DNA of 64,000 nt, from the NCBI RefSeq assembly GCF_008180725.1, contig NZ_VTEV01000003.1:1883-65882 (forward strand), given 5' to 3'. The DNA is from Sutcliffiella horikoshii. GTDB taxonomy: Bacteria; Bacillota; Bacilli; Bacillales; Bacillaceae_I. Below the pieces are notes generated by a model, which was given only the letters and a program-made list of their open reading frames with translations, was not told the DNA's origin and made no database searches. Of the stretch, positions 8,241 to 16,258 are shown in pieces; positions within the stretch are counted from its first letter, which is position 1; each line of letters begins with the position of its first letter. A program made the translations under genes and the position numbers.

Positions 8241-9432
8241 CCTCACCTCCTTGCAAGAGCTTCTTTTGATTGCCTAACATATCGGCAGGAACATAGTTCT
8301 CTAATGCCAACAACTCACTCATTCGTGAATCAGGGCTTAGACCTACCCAGTCCCTCCACTCATTCCTATCCATTGCCATACGGTCCACAAGCTCTTTTCC
8401 GGCACTTACAAGCTCAGTTAAGTCGTAAGAATATAAACTCCTTGCATTGAATTTGAAATACAAATCTGGAGCATACAGAAGCTTTCTGGTTAGTTCCTGC
8501 TCAATTCCTTTTGCTATTGGTAGGATAGTCGAACTAACGAAATGGTTATATTCATCTTTTTTGAATTCTCCAACCCCAACAAAAAAAGCAGGGATTCCAA
8601 AGATTCCTGCCACCGTCTTTTTATCCAGTTCTACTGCTTCGTTTATGGCTAAGTCTTTAAGAGATAGTGGTGTTACTTGTTCTACTTCTAAAAGTTCAGC
8701 CGGTATAATCCAGGGTTGTCCTGCCTTAGATCTTTTTAAGTACATATCATAGACAGCTTCCCTACCTGTTTCACTGGATAACTCAGCAGTGTGAGCATCT
8801 ACTTTAACAATAAGAGAAGGCATGTACTTGCCACTCATAAATTCTTTCTTGGTGGCAGTAGCTTGCTTTAAGTTGTGGACGATATCTTTCAATACAACTT
8901 TATATCCTTCCCCCATGTATGGTTTATCCGGGTTAGGATTTACCACAAAATGAAGAATTTCATCATAGTTGTACGCTCTGCCCCCATACACAACTTCATA
9001 TGCATTATCAGTATCACGAAATTTAACCTTTGATGCTGCAAAGGGAATCAGCTCATCAATCAACCCATCTTTAAATCTCGGAAAGACGACACTATTACCA
9101 TCACCTTCTAACATCAGATTCCTAATAATGTTATAAACCCACGTCTTACGGGTCATAAGGCTATATGGATTAATGTCCATTTTCTTTGAAAGTTCATTTC
9201 GAACCCTTACATCTCCACTATCTGTATTCCTCATTAAGTGAATAGTCATAGATGAAATGAGATCAGCAATCTTGTGGACGGCTATTTTTACTTCTGGATT
9301 ATCACTTAGCTTTGTATAACCAGGAACACATAAAGTGTCATAAGCATCAGTGGTTAAAAAGAACCCTAATGAAGAGTCAGTTGACTCGGTACTTCTAACC
9401 TGTTTTTTATTCTGACGTTTCTTTTTACTCAA
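8230..9432 (-). CDS. Portal protein
   Basis: 400 aa, the usual size for HK97-type portals. Seen: a lysine-rich N-terminus, [19 protein letters not shown] (about residues 48-66), [20 protein letters not shown], a [20 protein letters not shown] stretch and [22 protein letters not shown], all typical of Phage_portal family proteins. It forms the dodecameric ring at the capsid vertex. It has a four-base overlap with TerL upstream and an 11-base overlap with the protease downstream, so the head genes are tightly coupled. Confidence 0.92.
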   Translation of the reverse strand: MSKKKRQNKKQVRSTESTDSSLGFFLTTDAYDTLCVPGYTKLSDNPEVKIAVHKIADLISSMTIHLMRNTDSGDVRVRNELSKKMDINPYSLMTRKTWVYNIIRNLMLEGDGNSVVFPRFKDGLIDELIPFAASKVKFRDTDNAYEVVYGGRAYNYDEILHFVVNPNPDKPYMGEGYKVVLKDIVHNLKQATATKKEFMSGKYMPSLIVKVDAHTAELSSETGREAVYDMYLKRSKAGQPWIIPAELLEVEQVTPLSLKDLAINEAVELDKKTVAGIFGIPAFFVGVGEFKKDEYNHFVSSTILPIAKGIEQELTRKLLYAPDLYFKFNARSLYSYDLTELVSAGKELVDRMAMDRNEWRDWVGLSPDSRMSELLALENYVPADMLGNQKKLLQGGEDDE

Positions 9433-11162
9433 TTACCATCACCTCCCCCAAGCCACTTAGCAGCTGCAGTAGATTTCTCCATGTTTTCGAGTTTTCGCAC
9501 AGCACCAAAAACCGCAGCATCGAATAAATCAATCCGTTGCTCCGGCATCACCTTTTCATATTGGATCATGTCATCTGTTTTCTCGATGGCCCTTACATTT
9601 TGCACACAGTATTCAAAGGCATCAGATCCAAGATAATAAAAGTTCCCATCCTTGGCTTTCTTCTCAATTAAACGGAAACCTTGTGATTTCTTGTGGAAGT
9701 ATTGAGGCTGATCCACAATACTAAAACCATTTCGCTTCATACCTAAGAAAAATTCTTGAGCAAACTTCCTATCAAATCCTACCTGTTTAATTCTAAAACC
9801 TTTTTTCTTCATCATGACAAACCATTTAATAACATCATCATAGTTTACAGTTGGCGTATTACACATAGTCAACCAGCCATCATCTTGCCAGCCAAACAAA
9901 GGTATGTTGTCCTCCTCGGCTTTTTGGTGTGCTGTGACGATGGGGAAGAAGGCGTGGGTGATGACTATGTCCACATTGCCATATGAACCATACAAAGCAG
10001 CCGCGGTTAAATCGTGCATCTTAGATAAATCCGCACCGCCATACCAATCAATTCTTAATTTAGCCAGGTCATCTAAAGTCCAACTATATTTCTTGTCAGA
10101 GTTTTTAAATTCATCAATATTGAAATAAGCTTTCAAAGCAGATGTATATATATTCAAAGACTTTGCTAAAAAATCTTTTCTTTGTTGTGGATCGTTCTGA
10201 GCCTGCATGGCATCATTCATCATATCTGATGGACGAATAGAAACACCGTAGGCTGGATTTGCTTTTTCATGTTCGATTGGATTGGTGTAGTCCACATTAC
10301 CATGCTCATCTTCATCAGCTTTTGCTATGAATACATAGTAAGCTTCATCTTTAACTGTCCCGTCTAATATCTTTTTACAATATTGTAGACGTTGATAACA
10401 GAAACTTGTCATGTTATCCCCAGCAGTGGTAATTCCAATCATCAATTTATTGGTATAAGCTTTCATAGCTTCTTTAATGATGTTATATTGCTTGGCCGTT
10501 TTATAAGCGTGGAGCTCATCGGCAATACCAATGTTACAGTTTAATGAGTCTTGCTTATCTGGGTTAGCAGCAAGCGCCTGAATGTATATGGATCCATCAC
10601 CTAAGTCACCTGCAATGGAGTGTTCTTGGTTATTATCGATAACTCTAAAATTATCTCTTTCACCCATTTGGCCTAAATTGAAATTTATAAAATTAAAACT
10701 TTCTAGTGACTGTTTCAGTGCGGCAGCAACAATATAAACTTTACTACCACTTCGTCTATTTAAAAGACCAAGCGCCCATGCTAAAGCTGCAGCAAAGGAT
10801 GTCTTAATATTTTTACGTGGAATATAAATAAACGCTTCTTTAAAGCGCCTAATTGTTGTGTTTTTATGGAAAAATCCTAGTAGATTGTAAACTTGAAACT
10901 TATGAAATGGTTCAAGTAAGAAAGGCGTACCCCTTAATGGTGTACCATCTTGCGTTTCACCTTGAGCATGGACAAATGTTTTTTCAATTATTCCGATAAC
11001 AAACTCAGCATCTTTAGGATTGAAATCATATTCAGGATTCTTCAAGTCATTCAAGAAGCGTTGACAACCTTGTATTTGTTCCTTATTAGCAAGTTTTCTG
11101 CCTTCCACAATGCTCTTTGTGTACTCCATAACCAAATCGTAGTTGGCGAATTTTTGACTCAT
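9429..11162 (-). CDS. Terminase large subunit
   Basis: 577 aa. Seen: the ATPase Walker A-like motif [16 protein letters not shown] near residues 110-125, and a Walker B/DE motif in [17 protein letters not shown] near 210. Then comes GITTAGDNM (the coupling motif) and, in the C-terminal RNase H-like nuclease, the Asp of [15 protein letters not shown] and a later [13 protein letters not shown] Asp. It powers DNA packaging and cuts the concatemer. It begins with a four-base overlap with the small subunit. The family resembles the HK97-like/Terminase_1 group whose members work with an HNH protein. Confidence 0.95.
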   Translation of the reverse strand: MSQKFANYDLVMEYTKSIVEGRKLANKEQIQGCQRFLNDLKNPEYDFNPKDAEFVIGIIEKTFVHAQGETQDGTPLRGTPFLLEPFHKFQVYNLLGFFHKNTTIRRFKEAFIYIPRKNIKTSFAAALAWALGLLNRRSGSKVYIVAAALKQSLESFNFINFNLGQMGERDNFRVIDNNQEHSIAGDLGDGSIYIQALAANPDKQDSLNCNIGIADELHAYKTAKQYNIIKEAMKAYTNKLMIGITTAGDNMTSFCYQRLQYCKKILDGTVKDEAYYVFIAKADEDEHGNVDYTNPIEHEKANPAYGVSIRPSDMMNDAMQAQNDPQQRKDFLAKSLNIYTSALKAYFNIDEFKNSDKKYSWTLDDLAKLRIDWYGGADLSKMHDLTAAALYGSYGNVDIVITHAFFPIVTAHQKAEEDNIPLFGWQDDGWLTMCNTPTVNYDDVIKWFVMMKKKGFRIKQVGFDRKFAQEFFLGMKRNGFSIVDQPQYFHKKSQGFRLIEKKAKDGNFYYLGSDAFEYCVQNVRAIEKTDDMIQYEKVMPEQRIDLFDAAVFGAVRKLENMEKSTAAAKWLGGGDGN

Positions 11163-11545
11163 GAGTTACCCAACACCAGCTGCAACTTGGATTTAGGCTT
11201 GGCCGGCTCTTCTTTCCTTTTCGGAACACCAGGTTTCTTAATCGCGTTGAACGCTTTAGGGTTAATACAAAGAATATTGGAGTACGTTGCTAGGTCTTTC
11301 CTCAGAGCTTCCATTGCAGAATAGATAGGAGTCTTCCTATCATTGGTTGCCCCGGCTTTATTCGTGTATTCCTCTGTGATCTGATAGCCAGATTCCTCAA
11401 ACGCTTTTTCAAATGCCTGGTACTGGGCTAACATCCCAACATAAATGTCGATAATCTGATCATAATCATCTTTGTACACGCCCAAATGAGCCATCTGCTT
11501 CACCGTTTGATTCCTCAGCTGAGTTTTCGTTTTCAATTTTGCCAT
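11159..11545 (-). CDS. Terminase small subunit, P27 family
   Basis: 128 aa. Begins with basic [18 protein letters not shown], then [22 protein letters not shown] and [32 protein letters not shown], which is the P27 family pattern (RxSPxxxxxxxxxxxxxxxxxxLGLxP-like end). It recognises the packaging site on phage DNA. A GGGGGTGG ribosome site lies just upstream. The 87-base gap before it, next to the HNH gene, is the likely place for cos. Confidence 0.88.
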   Translation of the reverse strand: MAKLKTKTQLRNQTVKQMAHLGVYKDDYDQIIDIYVGMLAQYQAFEKAFEESGYQITEEYTNKAGATNDRKTPIYSAMEALRKDLATYSNILCINPKAFNAIKKPGVPKRKEEPAKPKSKLQLVLGNS

Positions 11546-11632
11546 GATGTTTCCACCCCCTTCCAGATTTGAAAAAGTCGCTCTATTGGAAAAAGTTGCC
11601 CCCTTCGGTCCCTGTACTTTTTCAAAAAAATT
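11546..11632 (-). other. Possible cos / packaging recognition region
   Basis: This non-coding gap lies between the HNH gene and TerS. It holds two direct copies of GAAAAAGT (in TTTGAAAAAGTCGC and TTGGAAAAAGTTGC) and one inverted copy (ACTTTTTC), around a C-run ending in a CCCCCTTCGGTCCC element, with another G-run (GGTGGGGGGG) at its right end. Phages with HNH-TerS-TerL order usually carry cos here. The exact cut site cannot be read from sequence alone. Confidence 0.35.
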
Positions 11633-11929
11633 TTAAAAGGTGGGGGGGATATTTGTACGCTCTTTCCACTGAATTCCTTTTTCCGTTAGCTCGTTTGTAA
11701 TTCGGTCATGCATTTGGTTATGACACTTGTTGCATAGAGATAAAAGATTCTCGGATAGCAACTTGTATTGAGGATGAGTCTCTAATGGATAGATGTGATG
11801 GACAGTAGTAGCAGCTGTGCACCGTCCGAACCTTTTGCATTGTCTACATTCGTAGTTGTCTCGTCTGAGGATGCGGTCACGCTTCTTCGTCCACAGTGAG
11901 GAACGGTAGAATGGGTGGACAGTCTTCAT
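11633..11929 (-). CDS. HNH endonuclease, packaging-associated
   Basis: 98 aa. Seen: LWTKKRDRILRRDNYECRQC near the start, then the HNH core TTVHHIYPLE (His-His) and LLSLCNKCHNQMH with a second zinc-type Cys pair. Two CxxC pairs (CRQC and CNKC) should bind zinc. In HK97-like phages the HNH protein next to terminase is needed for cos cleavage by TerL (established for HK97-type and several Gram-positive phages). It overlaps the upstream small gene by four bases. Confidence 0.9.
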   Translation of the reverse strand: MKTVHPFYRSSLWTKKRDRILRRDNYECRQCKRFGRCTAATTVHHIYPLETHPQYKLLSENLLSLCNKCHNQMHDRITNELTEKGIQWKERTNIPPTF

Positions 11930-12087
11930 CTTCTTCTGATAGCTCCCTTACTACGCTTGAATGTATCCCTGTTCATCCCCATAATGTCATGCCAGTCGAC
12001 CTTCTCAGGCTTGCGTTTCCTTTTCTTCTTGTTCATACCTTGGAGTTTCTGCCTCTGATCATCAGGTAAACGGTCAGCAATCCTCAT
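11926..12087 (-). CDS. Small basic phage protein upstream of HNH
   Basis: 53 aa from an ATG at 12087 with GAGGGTGAT just before it; a longer frame to 12126 would begin inside a terminator hairpin. Begins MRIADRLPDDQRQKLQGM and continues with a run of Lys/Arg (KKKRKRKPEK), then WHDIMGMNRDTFKRSKGAIRR. Very basic, so it may bind nucleic acid. It is the first gene after the terminator at 12108-12146 and so may begin the late operon. Function unknown. Confidence 0.7.
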   Translation of the reverse strand: MRIADRLPDDQRQKLQGMNKKKRKRKPEKVDWHDIMGMNRDTFKRSKGAIRRR

Positions 12088-12107
12088 ATCATCACCCTCT
12101 AGGCATA

Positions 12108-12146
12108 ATAAAAAGAGGCACTCCACAGATAAGGAACGCCTCTTTG
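12108..12146 (-). terminator. Rho-independent terminator before the late genes
   Basis: Read on the minus strand: AAAGAGGC-GTTCC, an eight-base loop, GGAGT-GCCTCTTT, then TTATT. The stem has at least eight perfect pairs plus G-U pairs. It separates the early/middle genes to the right from the packaging genes to the left, so late expression must either start downstream of it or read through. Confidence 0.8.
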
Positions 12147-12176
12147 ATATATTTCGTTAATACCATAATAACTCTT

Positions 12177-12272
12177 TTAAAGCCTAATGCTCATTTTACA
12201 TTCGTGTTTAAATCGTTTTCTAAACGTTTTGAATTCGTTTGAATAGTTAGGTGTAGGTTGTGGTGTAATCAT
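12177..12272 (-). CDS. Possible 31-aa phage ORF
   Basis: ATG at 12272, 31 codons, starting MITPQPTPNYSNEFKTFRKR and ending in a basic KMSIRL. An ACGAGGATT element lies about 14 bases upstream, rather far for a ribosome site. It fills most of the otherwise empty gap 12147-12322. No homologue is recognised. The rest of the gap holds a GTGATGTG/CACATCAC inverted repeat at about 12302-12328 and could contain the late promoter. Confidence 0.3.
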   Translation of the reverse strand: MITPQPTPNYSNEFKTFRKRFKHECKMSIRL

Positions 12273-12322
12273 TCGTTAGAATCAATCCTCGTAAGTCTGG
12301 TGATGTGTTCTCGGAATGCACA

Positions 12323-12547
12323 TCACTTTCCTAAACATTTTTTGCAATAAATTCTAGCTGTTGGCTTATCTCCTACTACTCTGTCCCTATCAATAACACC
12401 ATTGCATTTCATACAAATACCTTGTATCAATCTTAATGTTCCTTTAGCTTTTGAATGATGAAGTGAACCGCCTTTTCCAACGCAACAAATAACTAAAAGC
12501 AAAATTAAGAAAAAAGATATTATAGTAATGATGTTTCCACATAACAT
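12323..12547 (-). CDS. Small membrane protein with C-terminal zinc ribbon
   Basis: About 74 aa from the ATG at 12547, preceded by GAGGAG; an ATG at 12583 overlaps the ArpU stop (ATGA) and cannot be excluded. Seen: one membrane segment IITIISFFLILLLVICC, then a cytosolic tail with CMKC and CKKC pairs about 23 residues apart, a likely zinc ribbon. It lies directly after the late regulator. Function unknown. Confidence 0.6.
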   Translation of the reverse strand: MLCGNIITIISFFLILLLVICCVGKGGSLHHSKAKGTLRLIQGICMKCNGVIDRDRVVGDKPTARIYCKKCLGK

Positions 12548-12579
12548 TACAGTTTTCACTCCTCGTTGCATAGTTTTGG

Positions 12580-13035
12580 TCATTTATCAACTGACTCGAA
12601 TACCTCTATCCGTAAGATGAATGCTAACTTATAGAATATCCTCGGCTTAAACTTCTGGTGGTAGTAAGTCTCACTCATACCCAACTCATTGTAAACTTCA
12701 TAATCAAATAGCTCATCATCACCAAAGTATTTCATGATGACTGCTTGCCTCTCTTGTTTCGTCAGCCGGTTCACTGCTTTTCTTATACGCCCAAGATGAT
12801 TGTCTCTTGCTATCTCAAAGTCTACCTTCTGGATTACAGCATTCTCGGTGGAGGAATTGAATTCATTGGTGTTAGAAGGTGTAACAAGTGAATAAGAAGC
12901 GGTGACTTTCGGCAGACGCTCTTCTGGGACCGTTAGTAAATAATAACGATACAGTTCTAATGCCTGCTCAACATTCTTCTGAGTTTCTTTTCTATTTATC
13001 TTCGGTAACTTGAATAACTGTAATTGAGACACCAA
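12580..13035 (-). CDS. ArpU-family late transcription regulator
   Basis: 151 aa with a TTG (13035) or GTG (13032) start after AGGAGGGGATC. Seen: N-terminal helices with NVEQALELYRYYLL, then HLGRIRKAVNRLTKQERQAVIMKYF and a C-terminal region (YEVYNELGMSETYYHQKFKP) that resembles a sigma-70 region 4 type helix-turn-helix. ArpU proteins act as late regulators controlling packaging and lysis genes in Gram-positive phages, and the gene lies immediately before the terminator and late operon here. Confidence 0.8.
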   Translation of the reverse strand: MVSQLQLFKLPKINRKETQKNVEQALELYRYYLLTVPEERLPKVTASYSLVTPSNTNEFNSSTENAVIQKVDFEIARDNHLGRIRKAVNRLTKQERQAVIMKYFGDDELFDYEVYNELGMSETYYHQKFKPRIFYKLAFILRIEVFESVDK

Positions 13036-13066
13036 GATCCCCTCCTATGATATAATGAGTTAGGTT

Positions 13067-13093
13067 TGGTCAGGAGCGATCCTGGCTTTTTTT
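13067..13093 (+). terminator. Terminator-like hairpin on the + strand
   Basis: CAGGA, GCGA loop, TCCTG, then GC and seven T on the + strand, against the direction of the surrounding genes. A TATAAT lies just before it at 13051-13056. It may stop antisense transcription or be chance. No RNA is proposed. Confidence 0.35.
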
Positions 13094-13442
13094 ATTTTCC
13101 TTCCACAAGGTCATAGAACCATACAGCGTCATTCAAATCGAGAGCTAGGTCAATTAGCTCTTTTTTTGTTTCATCATGAACCGGTGAAAGTTTTAGGAAT
13201 TCTTGATACATCCACACGATTACGCTTGTATTCTCTTTTGAACCGTTGAAGCATCTTACTTTGACTTTCTTTTTAACTTCGTCCAATTCCAATACGTAGC
13301 CCTTGATACCATTATAACCTTCTCCGACTCCGATAACTTCTACCCAATCACCTTCTTTGTAAGGAAAAGCTGATTGTTTATCCATTTGTATTTTGTGCTG
13401 GTAAGCATAAACTAAAGAATCTAATGAATCATCTCGCTTCAA
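13092..13442 (-). CDS. Phage protein with KOW-like and IDEAL-like domains
   Basis: 116 aa from a TTG at 13442 after GAGAGGAGG; longer reading to 13478 would overlap the ribosome site. Seen: FPYKEGDWVEVIGVGEGYNG followed by GYVLELDEVKKKVKVRCF, a small SH3/KOW-like barrel near residues 25-65. The end is ELIDLALDLNDAVWFYDLV, which matches the IDEAL motif (IDxALDxxDxxxFxxL) found at the ends of small Firmicute proteins. Such proteins are frequent in Bacillus phages; the role is not known. Confidence 0.65.
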   Translation of the reverse strand: MKRDDSLDSLVYAYQHKIQMDKQSAFPYKEGDWVEVIGVGEGYNGIKGYVLELDEVKKKVKVRCFNGSKENTSVIVWMYQEFLKLSPVHDETKKELIDLALDLNDAVWFYDLVEGK

Positions 13443-13443
13443 A

Positions 13444-13623
13444 CTAGAACCTCCTCTCCGTTCTTTTGCTACGGTCATTCCTAGTTAAAGTGTTAATGTC
13501 TGCAAAAGCTGTTCCCTTTGGTACCTTTTTATCCATCTCATCTTTAGGACCAATAGGATGTTTCTTGATGTAATCCTGTCTTTCTTCCTCAGTCATGTAC
13601 CAGACAGTTACTTTACCGATCAT
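13444..13623 (-). CDS. Small phage protein (59 aa)
   Basis: ATG at 13623 preceded by AAGAAAGGAGAAG. The protein begins MIGKVTVWYMTEEERQDYIK and ends RSKRTERRF, basic at the end. Its last codons contain the ribosome site of the next gene (AGGAGG), so the two are coupled. The pattern TEEER.DYI..HPI is known to me from several Bacillus phage small proteins, without function. Confidence 0.7.
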   Translation of the reverse strand: MIGKVTVWYMTEEERQDYIKKHPIGPKDEMDKKVPKGTAFADINTLTRNDRSKRTERRF

Positions 13624-13639
13624 GAATTCTTCTCCTTTC

Positions 13640-13867
13640 TTAACAGTTATTCCGTATATTTACTAACTTAGGCTTTCTGTCTATCACTTGATCTTTCAAA
13701 ACCTTTACTTTCATAGGGTTGTACTGATGAGATTTTCCCGGTTTAGTTCCACTTATATCAGAAAATAAATCTTTCAAAGCATCAAATATTTTATTGAAAG
13801 CTTTAACAAGTTCTTCAAAAGCACCCCTTACTTGTTCAATTGCTTCTTGGTACTCTTTATTTTCCAT
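13640..13867 (-). CDS. Hypothetical phage protein (75 aa)
   Basis: The first half is a helix likely to form a coiled coil (EAIEQVRGAFEELVKAFNKI). The second half is basic with KPGKSHQYNPMKVKVLKDQ. It starts with ATG after an AAGAGGGTGAC ribosome site. It sits in a run of small early or middle genes. No family is recognised. Confidence 0.65.
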   Translation of the reverse strand: MENKEYQEAIEQVRGAFEELVKAFNKIFDALKDLFSDISGTKPGKSHQYNPMKVKVLKDQVIDRKPKLVNIRNNC

Positions 13868-13910
13868 AAAGTCACCCTCTTGGATTTACTGTGCTATATC
13901 TTCGAACTGT

Positions 13911-14132
13911 TCAGTAACGACCATGCTTCTTTAAAAAATCTTCCGTATCCCTAATTCTGGTTATTAAAATACTGTTTTTGTGCCAAATCTCATTGGAGTC
14001 CTCTTTAATCCTAAGAAGTATCTCCAATTCATTTTCAGCACTATCAAGTTGACCATCTAAATACCCTTTGTCATATTGTTTGATAACAATTGCCTCCTGT
14101 TGCACCGTTTGAGTCAGATGTTTGTTAAACAT
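13911..14132 (-). CDS. Hypothetical phage protein
   Basis: 73 aa from the ATG at 14132, or 81 aa from a TTG at 14156 overlapping the upstream gene. The upstream ACGAGAAG lies too close to the ATG for an ideal site, so the start is uncertain. The protein is helical and charged (DGQLDSAENELEILLRIKED) and ends EDFLKKHGRY. It resembles a small coiled-coil protein; function unknown. Confidence 0.55.
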   Translation of the reverse strand: MFNKHLTQTVQQEAIVIKQYDKGYLDGQLDSAENELEILLRIKEDSNEIWHKNSILITRIRDTEDFLKKHGRY

Positions 14133-14142
14133 TCTTCTCGTA

Positions 14143-14514
14143 TTATGCAATACCAATTAAATCTTTATAAAGCTTTTCAAGTGTTTCCACTGGTACACCG
14201 CCATAAACTGTTCCTTCATAATGTTCACTTAGTTCTGAGATAACTTCCTTGTTTTCAGTTACTTCTTGAACACTTACAAATTCACCATCTTTGAAAATTG
14301 CTAACTCCATTGAAGAATACATTTCTAACGGTAAAGTCTTTCGTGGTGAACAATAATGACCGTAACTAGCTTGAATTGATAACCCAACTTCATCCGAAAT
14401 TTTCACTTGTTTAAACATCCTAAAACCCATATCTTCATAAGTACCAATAGGCTGACCGTACTCTTTCATTTTCAAACTACCATCAGTTTCAACTAACTTT
14501 TTAATAAATTCCAT
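14143..14514 (-). CDS. Hypothetical phage protein (123 aa)
   Basis: Begins MEFIKKLVETDGSLKMKEYG, mixed alpha/beta, with YGHYCSPRKTLPLEMYSSME in the middle and ETLEKLYKDLIG at the end. Single cysteine, no membrane segment. It has an AGGAGTAGTGG ribosome site. No function is recognised. Similar proteins exist as uncharacterised ORFs in Bacillus phages. Confidence 0.65.
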   Translation of the reverse strand: MEFIKKLVETDGSLKMKEYGQPIGTYEDMGFRMFKQVKISDEVGLSIQASYGHYCSPRKTLPLEMYSSMELAIFKDGEFVSVQEVTENKEVISELSEHYEGTVYGGVPVETLEKLYKDLIGIA

Positions 14515-14557
14515 TTTTCCACTACTCCTTTATTTCGCATTATGAGTCGACTATCCA

Positions 14558-14761
14558 TTAATCCTCATCTTCCAGAGCAATGGCAATCTTGTAGTCTGTA
14601 CCGTTGCTGGCCTCCATTCTCTTCTTATGGGTAGGAGAGGATAAAAACCGAACACTCTTCTCACTGACTCCCATATAATCAGCACATTCTTTTGCAGTCC
14701 CTACACAAATGAACTCATCACCCTTGTAGACTGCATAGTGCCTGGTAGTTTTCTTACACAT
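14558..14761 (-). CDS. Small phage HTH-like protein (67 aa)
   Basis: Begins MCKKTTRHYAVYKGDEFICV, then GTAKECADYMGVSEKSVRFLSSP. The second part reads as a short winged or simple helix-turn-helix of the kind found in phage proteins annotated only as hypothetical (YKGDEFIxxGTxxECA pattern). It could bind DNA. The ribosome site is AGGAGG, eight bases before ATG. Confidence 0.6.
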   Translation of the reverse strand: MCKKTTRHYAVYKGDEFICVGTAKECADYMGVSEKSVRFLSSPTHKKRMEASNGTDYKIAIALEDED

Positions 14762-14775
14762 GACTGACTAACCTC

Positions 14776-14850
14776 CTAATCTTCTAAACTAGAATCAAGT
14801 CCAATGGTGATGAGATAAACAAAAACTAAAATGCAGATAATCTCAAACAT
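14776..14850 (-). CDS. Tiny one-pass membrane protein (24 aa)
   Basis: ATG at 14850 after a strong AAGGAGATCCAGC ribosome site. The protein is MFEIICILVFVYLITIGLDS followed by SLED: a single hydrophobic helix with an acidic end. It overlaps the stop of the DUF6906-type gene. Tiny membrane proteins with good ribosome sites are common in phage early regions. Confidence 0.45.
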   Translation of the reverse strand: MFEIICILVFVYLITIGLDSSLED

Positions 14851-15010
14851 GCTGGATCTCCTTAAATAAGACTCTGATTTCACTTGAGAAACGATTAACA
14901 ACATGCATTTCATGGTCCAAGTTCTTCACGATCAGCCAGTCAGCAGGATTAAGGTTGTTTTTAACCATTAAAATCTTTTGAGCTTTAGTAGGACGTTTGC
15001 CATGTTTCAT
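14843..15010 (-). CDS. DUF6906-like small phage protein
   Basis: 55 aa from the ATG at 15010, which has GGAAGGAGAAGG directly before it. Begins MKHGKRPTKAQKILMVKNNL, then NPADWLIVKNLDHEMHVVNR. The MKxGKRPTxxQKxxLxxxxLNPxxWLVxK pattern is a well-known small phage family (DUF6906). Function unknown; positive charge suggests nucleic acid or ribosome contact. Confidence 0.75.
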   Translation of the reverse strand: MKHGKRPTKAQKILMVKNNLNPADWLIVKNLDHEMHVVNRFSSEIRVLFKEIQHV

Positions 15011-15075
15011 AAACCTTCTCCTTCCAGAGGAGGAAGCAACCTTAGTTGCCCCCTTTTCCACCTCTTTTAATTTGG

Positions 15076-15162
15076 TTAGGGTGCTTGCAATTGATACCTC
15101 TGGCCGTTCCACTCAATAACAGTAGGAACACCGTTTTTAACCTTGATGACTTTAATATCCAT
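15076..15162 (-). CDS. Possible 28-aa phage protein
   Basis: ATG at 15162, protein MDIKVIKVKNGVPTVIEWNG followed by QRYQLQAP. The sequence looks like a compact beta hairpin. A GAGAGACAGG element precedes the start at poor match to a ribosome site. It resembles short phage ORFs of the form VIKxxGxPxVxxWxGxxYxL. Upstream of it 15163-15233 holds an open frame with no start codon. Confidence 0.45.
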   Translation of the reverse strand: MDIKVIKVKNGVPTVIEWNGQRYQLQAP

Positions 15163-15233
15163 TGGCCTGTCTCTCATGATTTACTTTGTTCTTTTCGAAA
15201 TAGGCTTTTTCTATTTCCTCCCAAGTAAATCCA

Positions 15234-15689
15234 TTATTTCACCCTCTGCAGCTTAGATTCTGATTCTTCCTCTTTCTCGAATTCATCCAGGCTAAGTTGG
15301 CCATCTTCCACCTTTGCGGTTCCATCCTTTTCAACCTGGTACTTGATTCCGTCATGAGATTCGTTAAACTCATCGATACTCATTTGAGATTCCACGATAT
15401 GCAACGTCACATCTGAGCCAGCTTTCTTGTAAAAATTGAAAGATTGCTCTGCAGAAGTATCGCCTTTCACGATGAATTCAAGGGTGGTCTTTTTGCCATC
15501 CTTAGTAGTTTTGCTGAATTCACAAGTTAGTTTTTCTTCCACACCTTCGATCTGCAGCTCCACTACTTCACGAGTCATTTGAGAAAGCTCCTGCTTTTTC
15601 TCGTCATCGCCTTTCACGTAAAACTGGATAAGTTCTTTCTTGCTGTCCTTCGTCTGTTTGTTGAAGTTTGCTTTTACAGTTACTTGCAT
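15234..15689 (-). CDS. Phage protein with duplicated domain
   Basis: 151 aa from the ATG at 15689 (AAGGAGCG upstream; a GTG at 15698 is less likely). The protein contains two related units: FNKQTKDSKKELIQFYVKGD with VVELQIEG (about residues 10-50), and FSKTTKDGKKTTLEFIVKGD with VTLHIVES (about 57-105). After the second unit come two similar short motifs, QMSIDEF and QLSLDEF, in an acidic tail. The domain is beta-rich; the motifs look like peptide ligands for a partner such as the sliding clamp (speculative). It follows a RuvC-like gene. Confidence 0.6.
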   Translation of the reverse strand: MQVTVKANFNKQTKDSKKELIQFYVKGDDEKKQELSQMTREVVELQIEGVEEKLTCEFSKTTKDGKKTTLEFIVKGDTSAEQSFNFYKKAGSDVTLHIVESQMSIDEFNESHDGIKYQVEKDGTAKVEDGQLSLDEFEKEEESESKLQRVK

Positions 15690-15691
15690 GC

Positions 15692-16258
15692 TTAGCACGC
15701 TCCTTCTAAGATTTTATAGACTACTTCATATTGATAGGTTGGTAGAGTTCCACTGTTTTCAAATCCGTCAATGCCCTCTTTGACTATCCATGAAAGACGT
15801 GCAACATGAGCTAAGATGTAGGCGTCTACCACATTGTCACTTCTGTGTGTAAATCCAAAGTGCTCTTCAACGGCTTTCATGATTGCCTTTTTCTTTTGAG
15901 GACCCGTCAGGCGTTTCTTGCTACCTTTCTCCCCTTCCCAACCGGTTATATTTACAAATTTCTTTACTGCATTTGGCGCTGCCTCGTAATAGCTTAATTT
16001 CCGCTTGTAAATCTCGTTTCTTATGCCGTGGTGCAATCCCCCTGCAAACATGGCTTTTTGCGTACTGAAGGGGAATCCTTCGATGCAGATAATATCATCG
16101 GGCTGAATGTGAGATATTACCTCGTTAATGAGAGTAATCATTCTTTTTGGATCAACTGAACCAACCCCGGTTAGTTCTTTTGCTCGTATTACCTCACCAT
16201 GTTCATCTAAAGCAACAAATCCCGTTTTAGTAGATGGGTCAATTCCTACGAATCTCAA
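15692..16258 (-). CDS. RuvC-like Holliday junction resolvase
   Basis: 188 aa. RNase H-type fold: MRFVGIDPSTKTGFVALDE with the first catalytic Asp at residue 7, DDIICIEGFPF with the acidic residue of strand 4, and HRSDNVVDAYILAHVA with the terminal Asp pair. YEAAPNAVKKFVNITGWEG and TGPQKKKAIMKAVEEHFG fit the RuvC DNA-binding region. It should resolve branched DNA before packaging. It ends by overlapping the downstream ribosome site and starts with an ATGA overlap with the MazG-like gene. Confidence 0.85.
   Translation of the reverse strand: MRFVGIDPSTKTGFVALDEHGEVIRAKELTGVGSVDPKRMITLINEVISHIQPDDIICIEGFPFSTQKAMFAGGLHHGIRNEIYKRKLSYYEAAPNAVKKFVNITGWEGEKGSKKRLTGPQKKKAIMKAVEEHFGFTHRSDNVVDAYILAHVARLSWIVKEGIDGFENSGTLPTYQYEVVYKILEGAC

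Noticed and set aside
13051-13093. A tiny + strand RNA between TATAAT and a terminator hairpin
   Set aside because: The distance would give only about 30 bases and there is no -35. Kept only as a terminator-like hairpin.
15163-15233. Open frame ending FEKNKVNHERQANGY
   Set aside because: It reads like a small phage protein but has no ATG, GTG or TTG in frame after the preceding stop. Listed only as a possible decayed gene.
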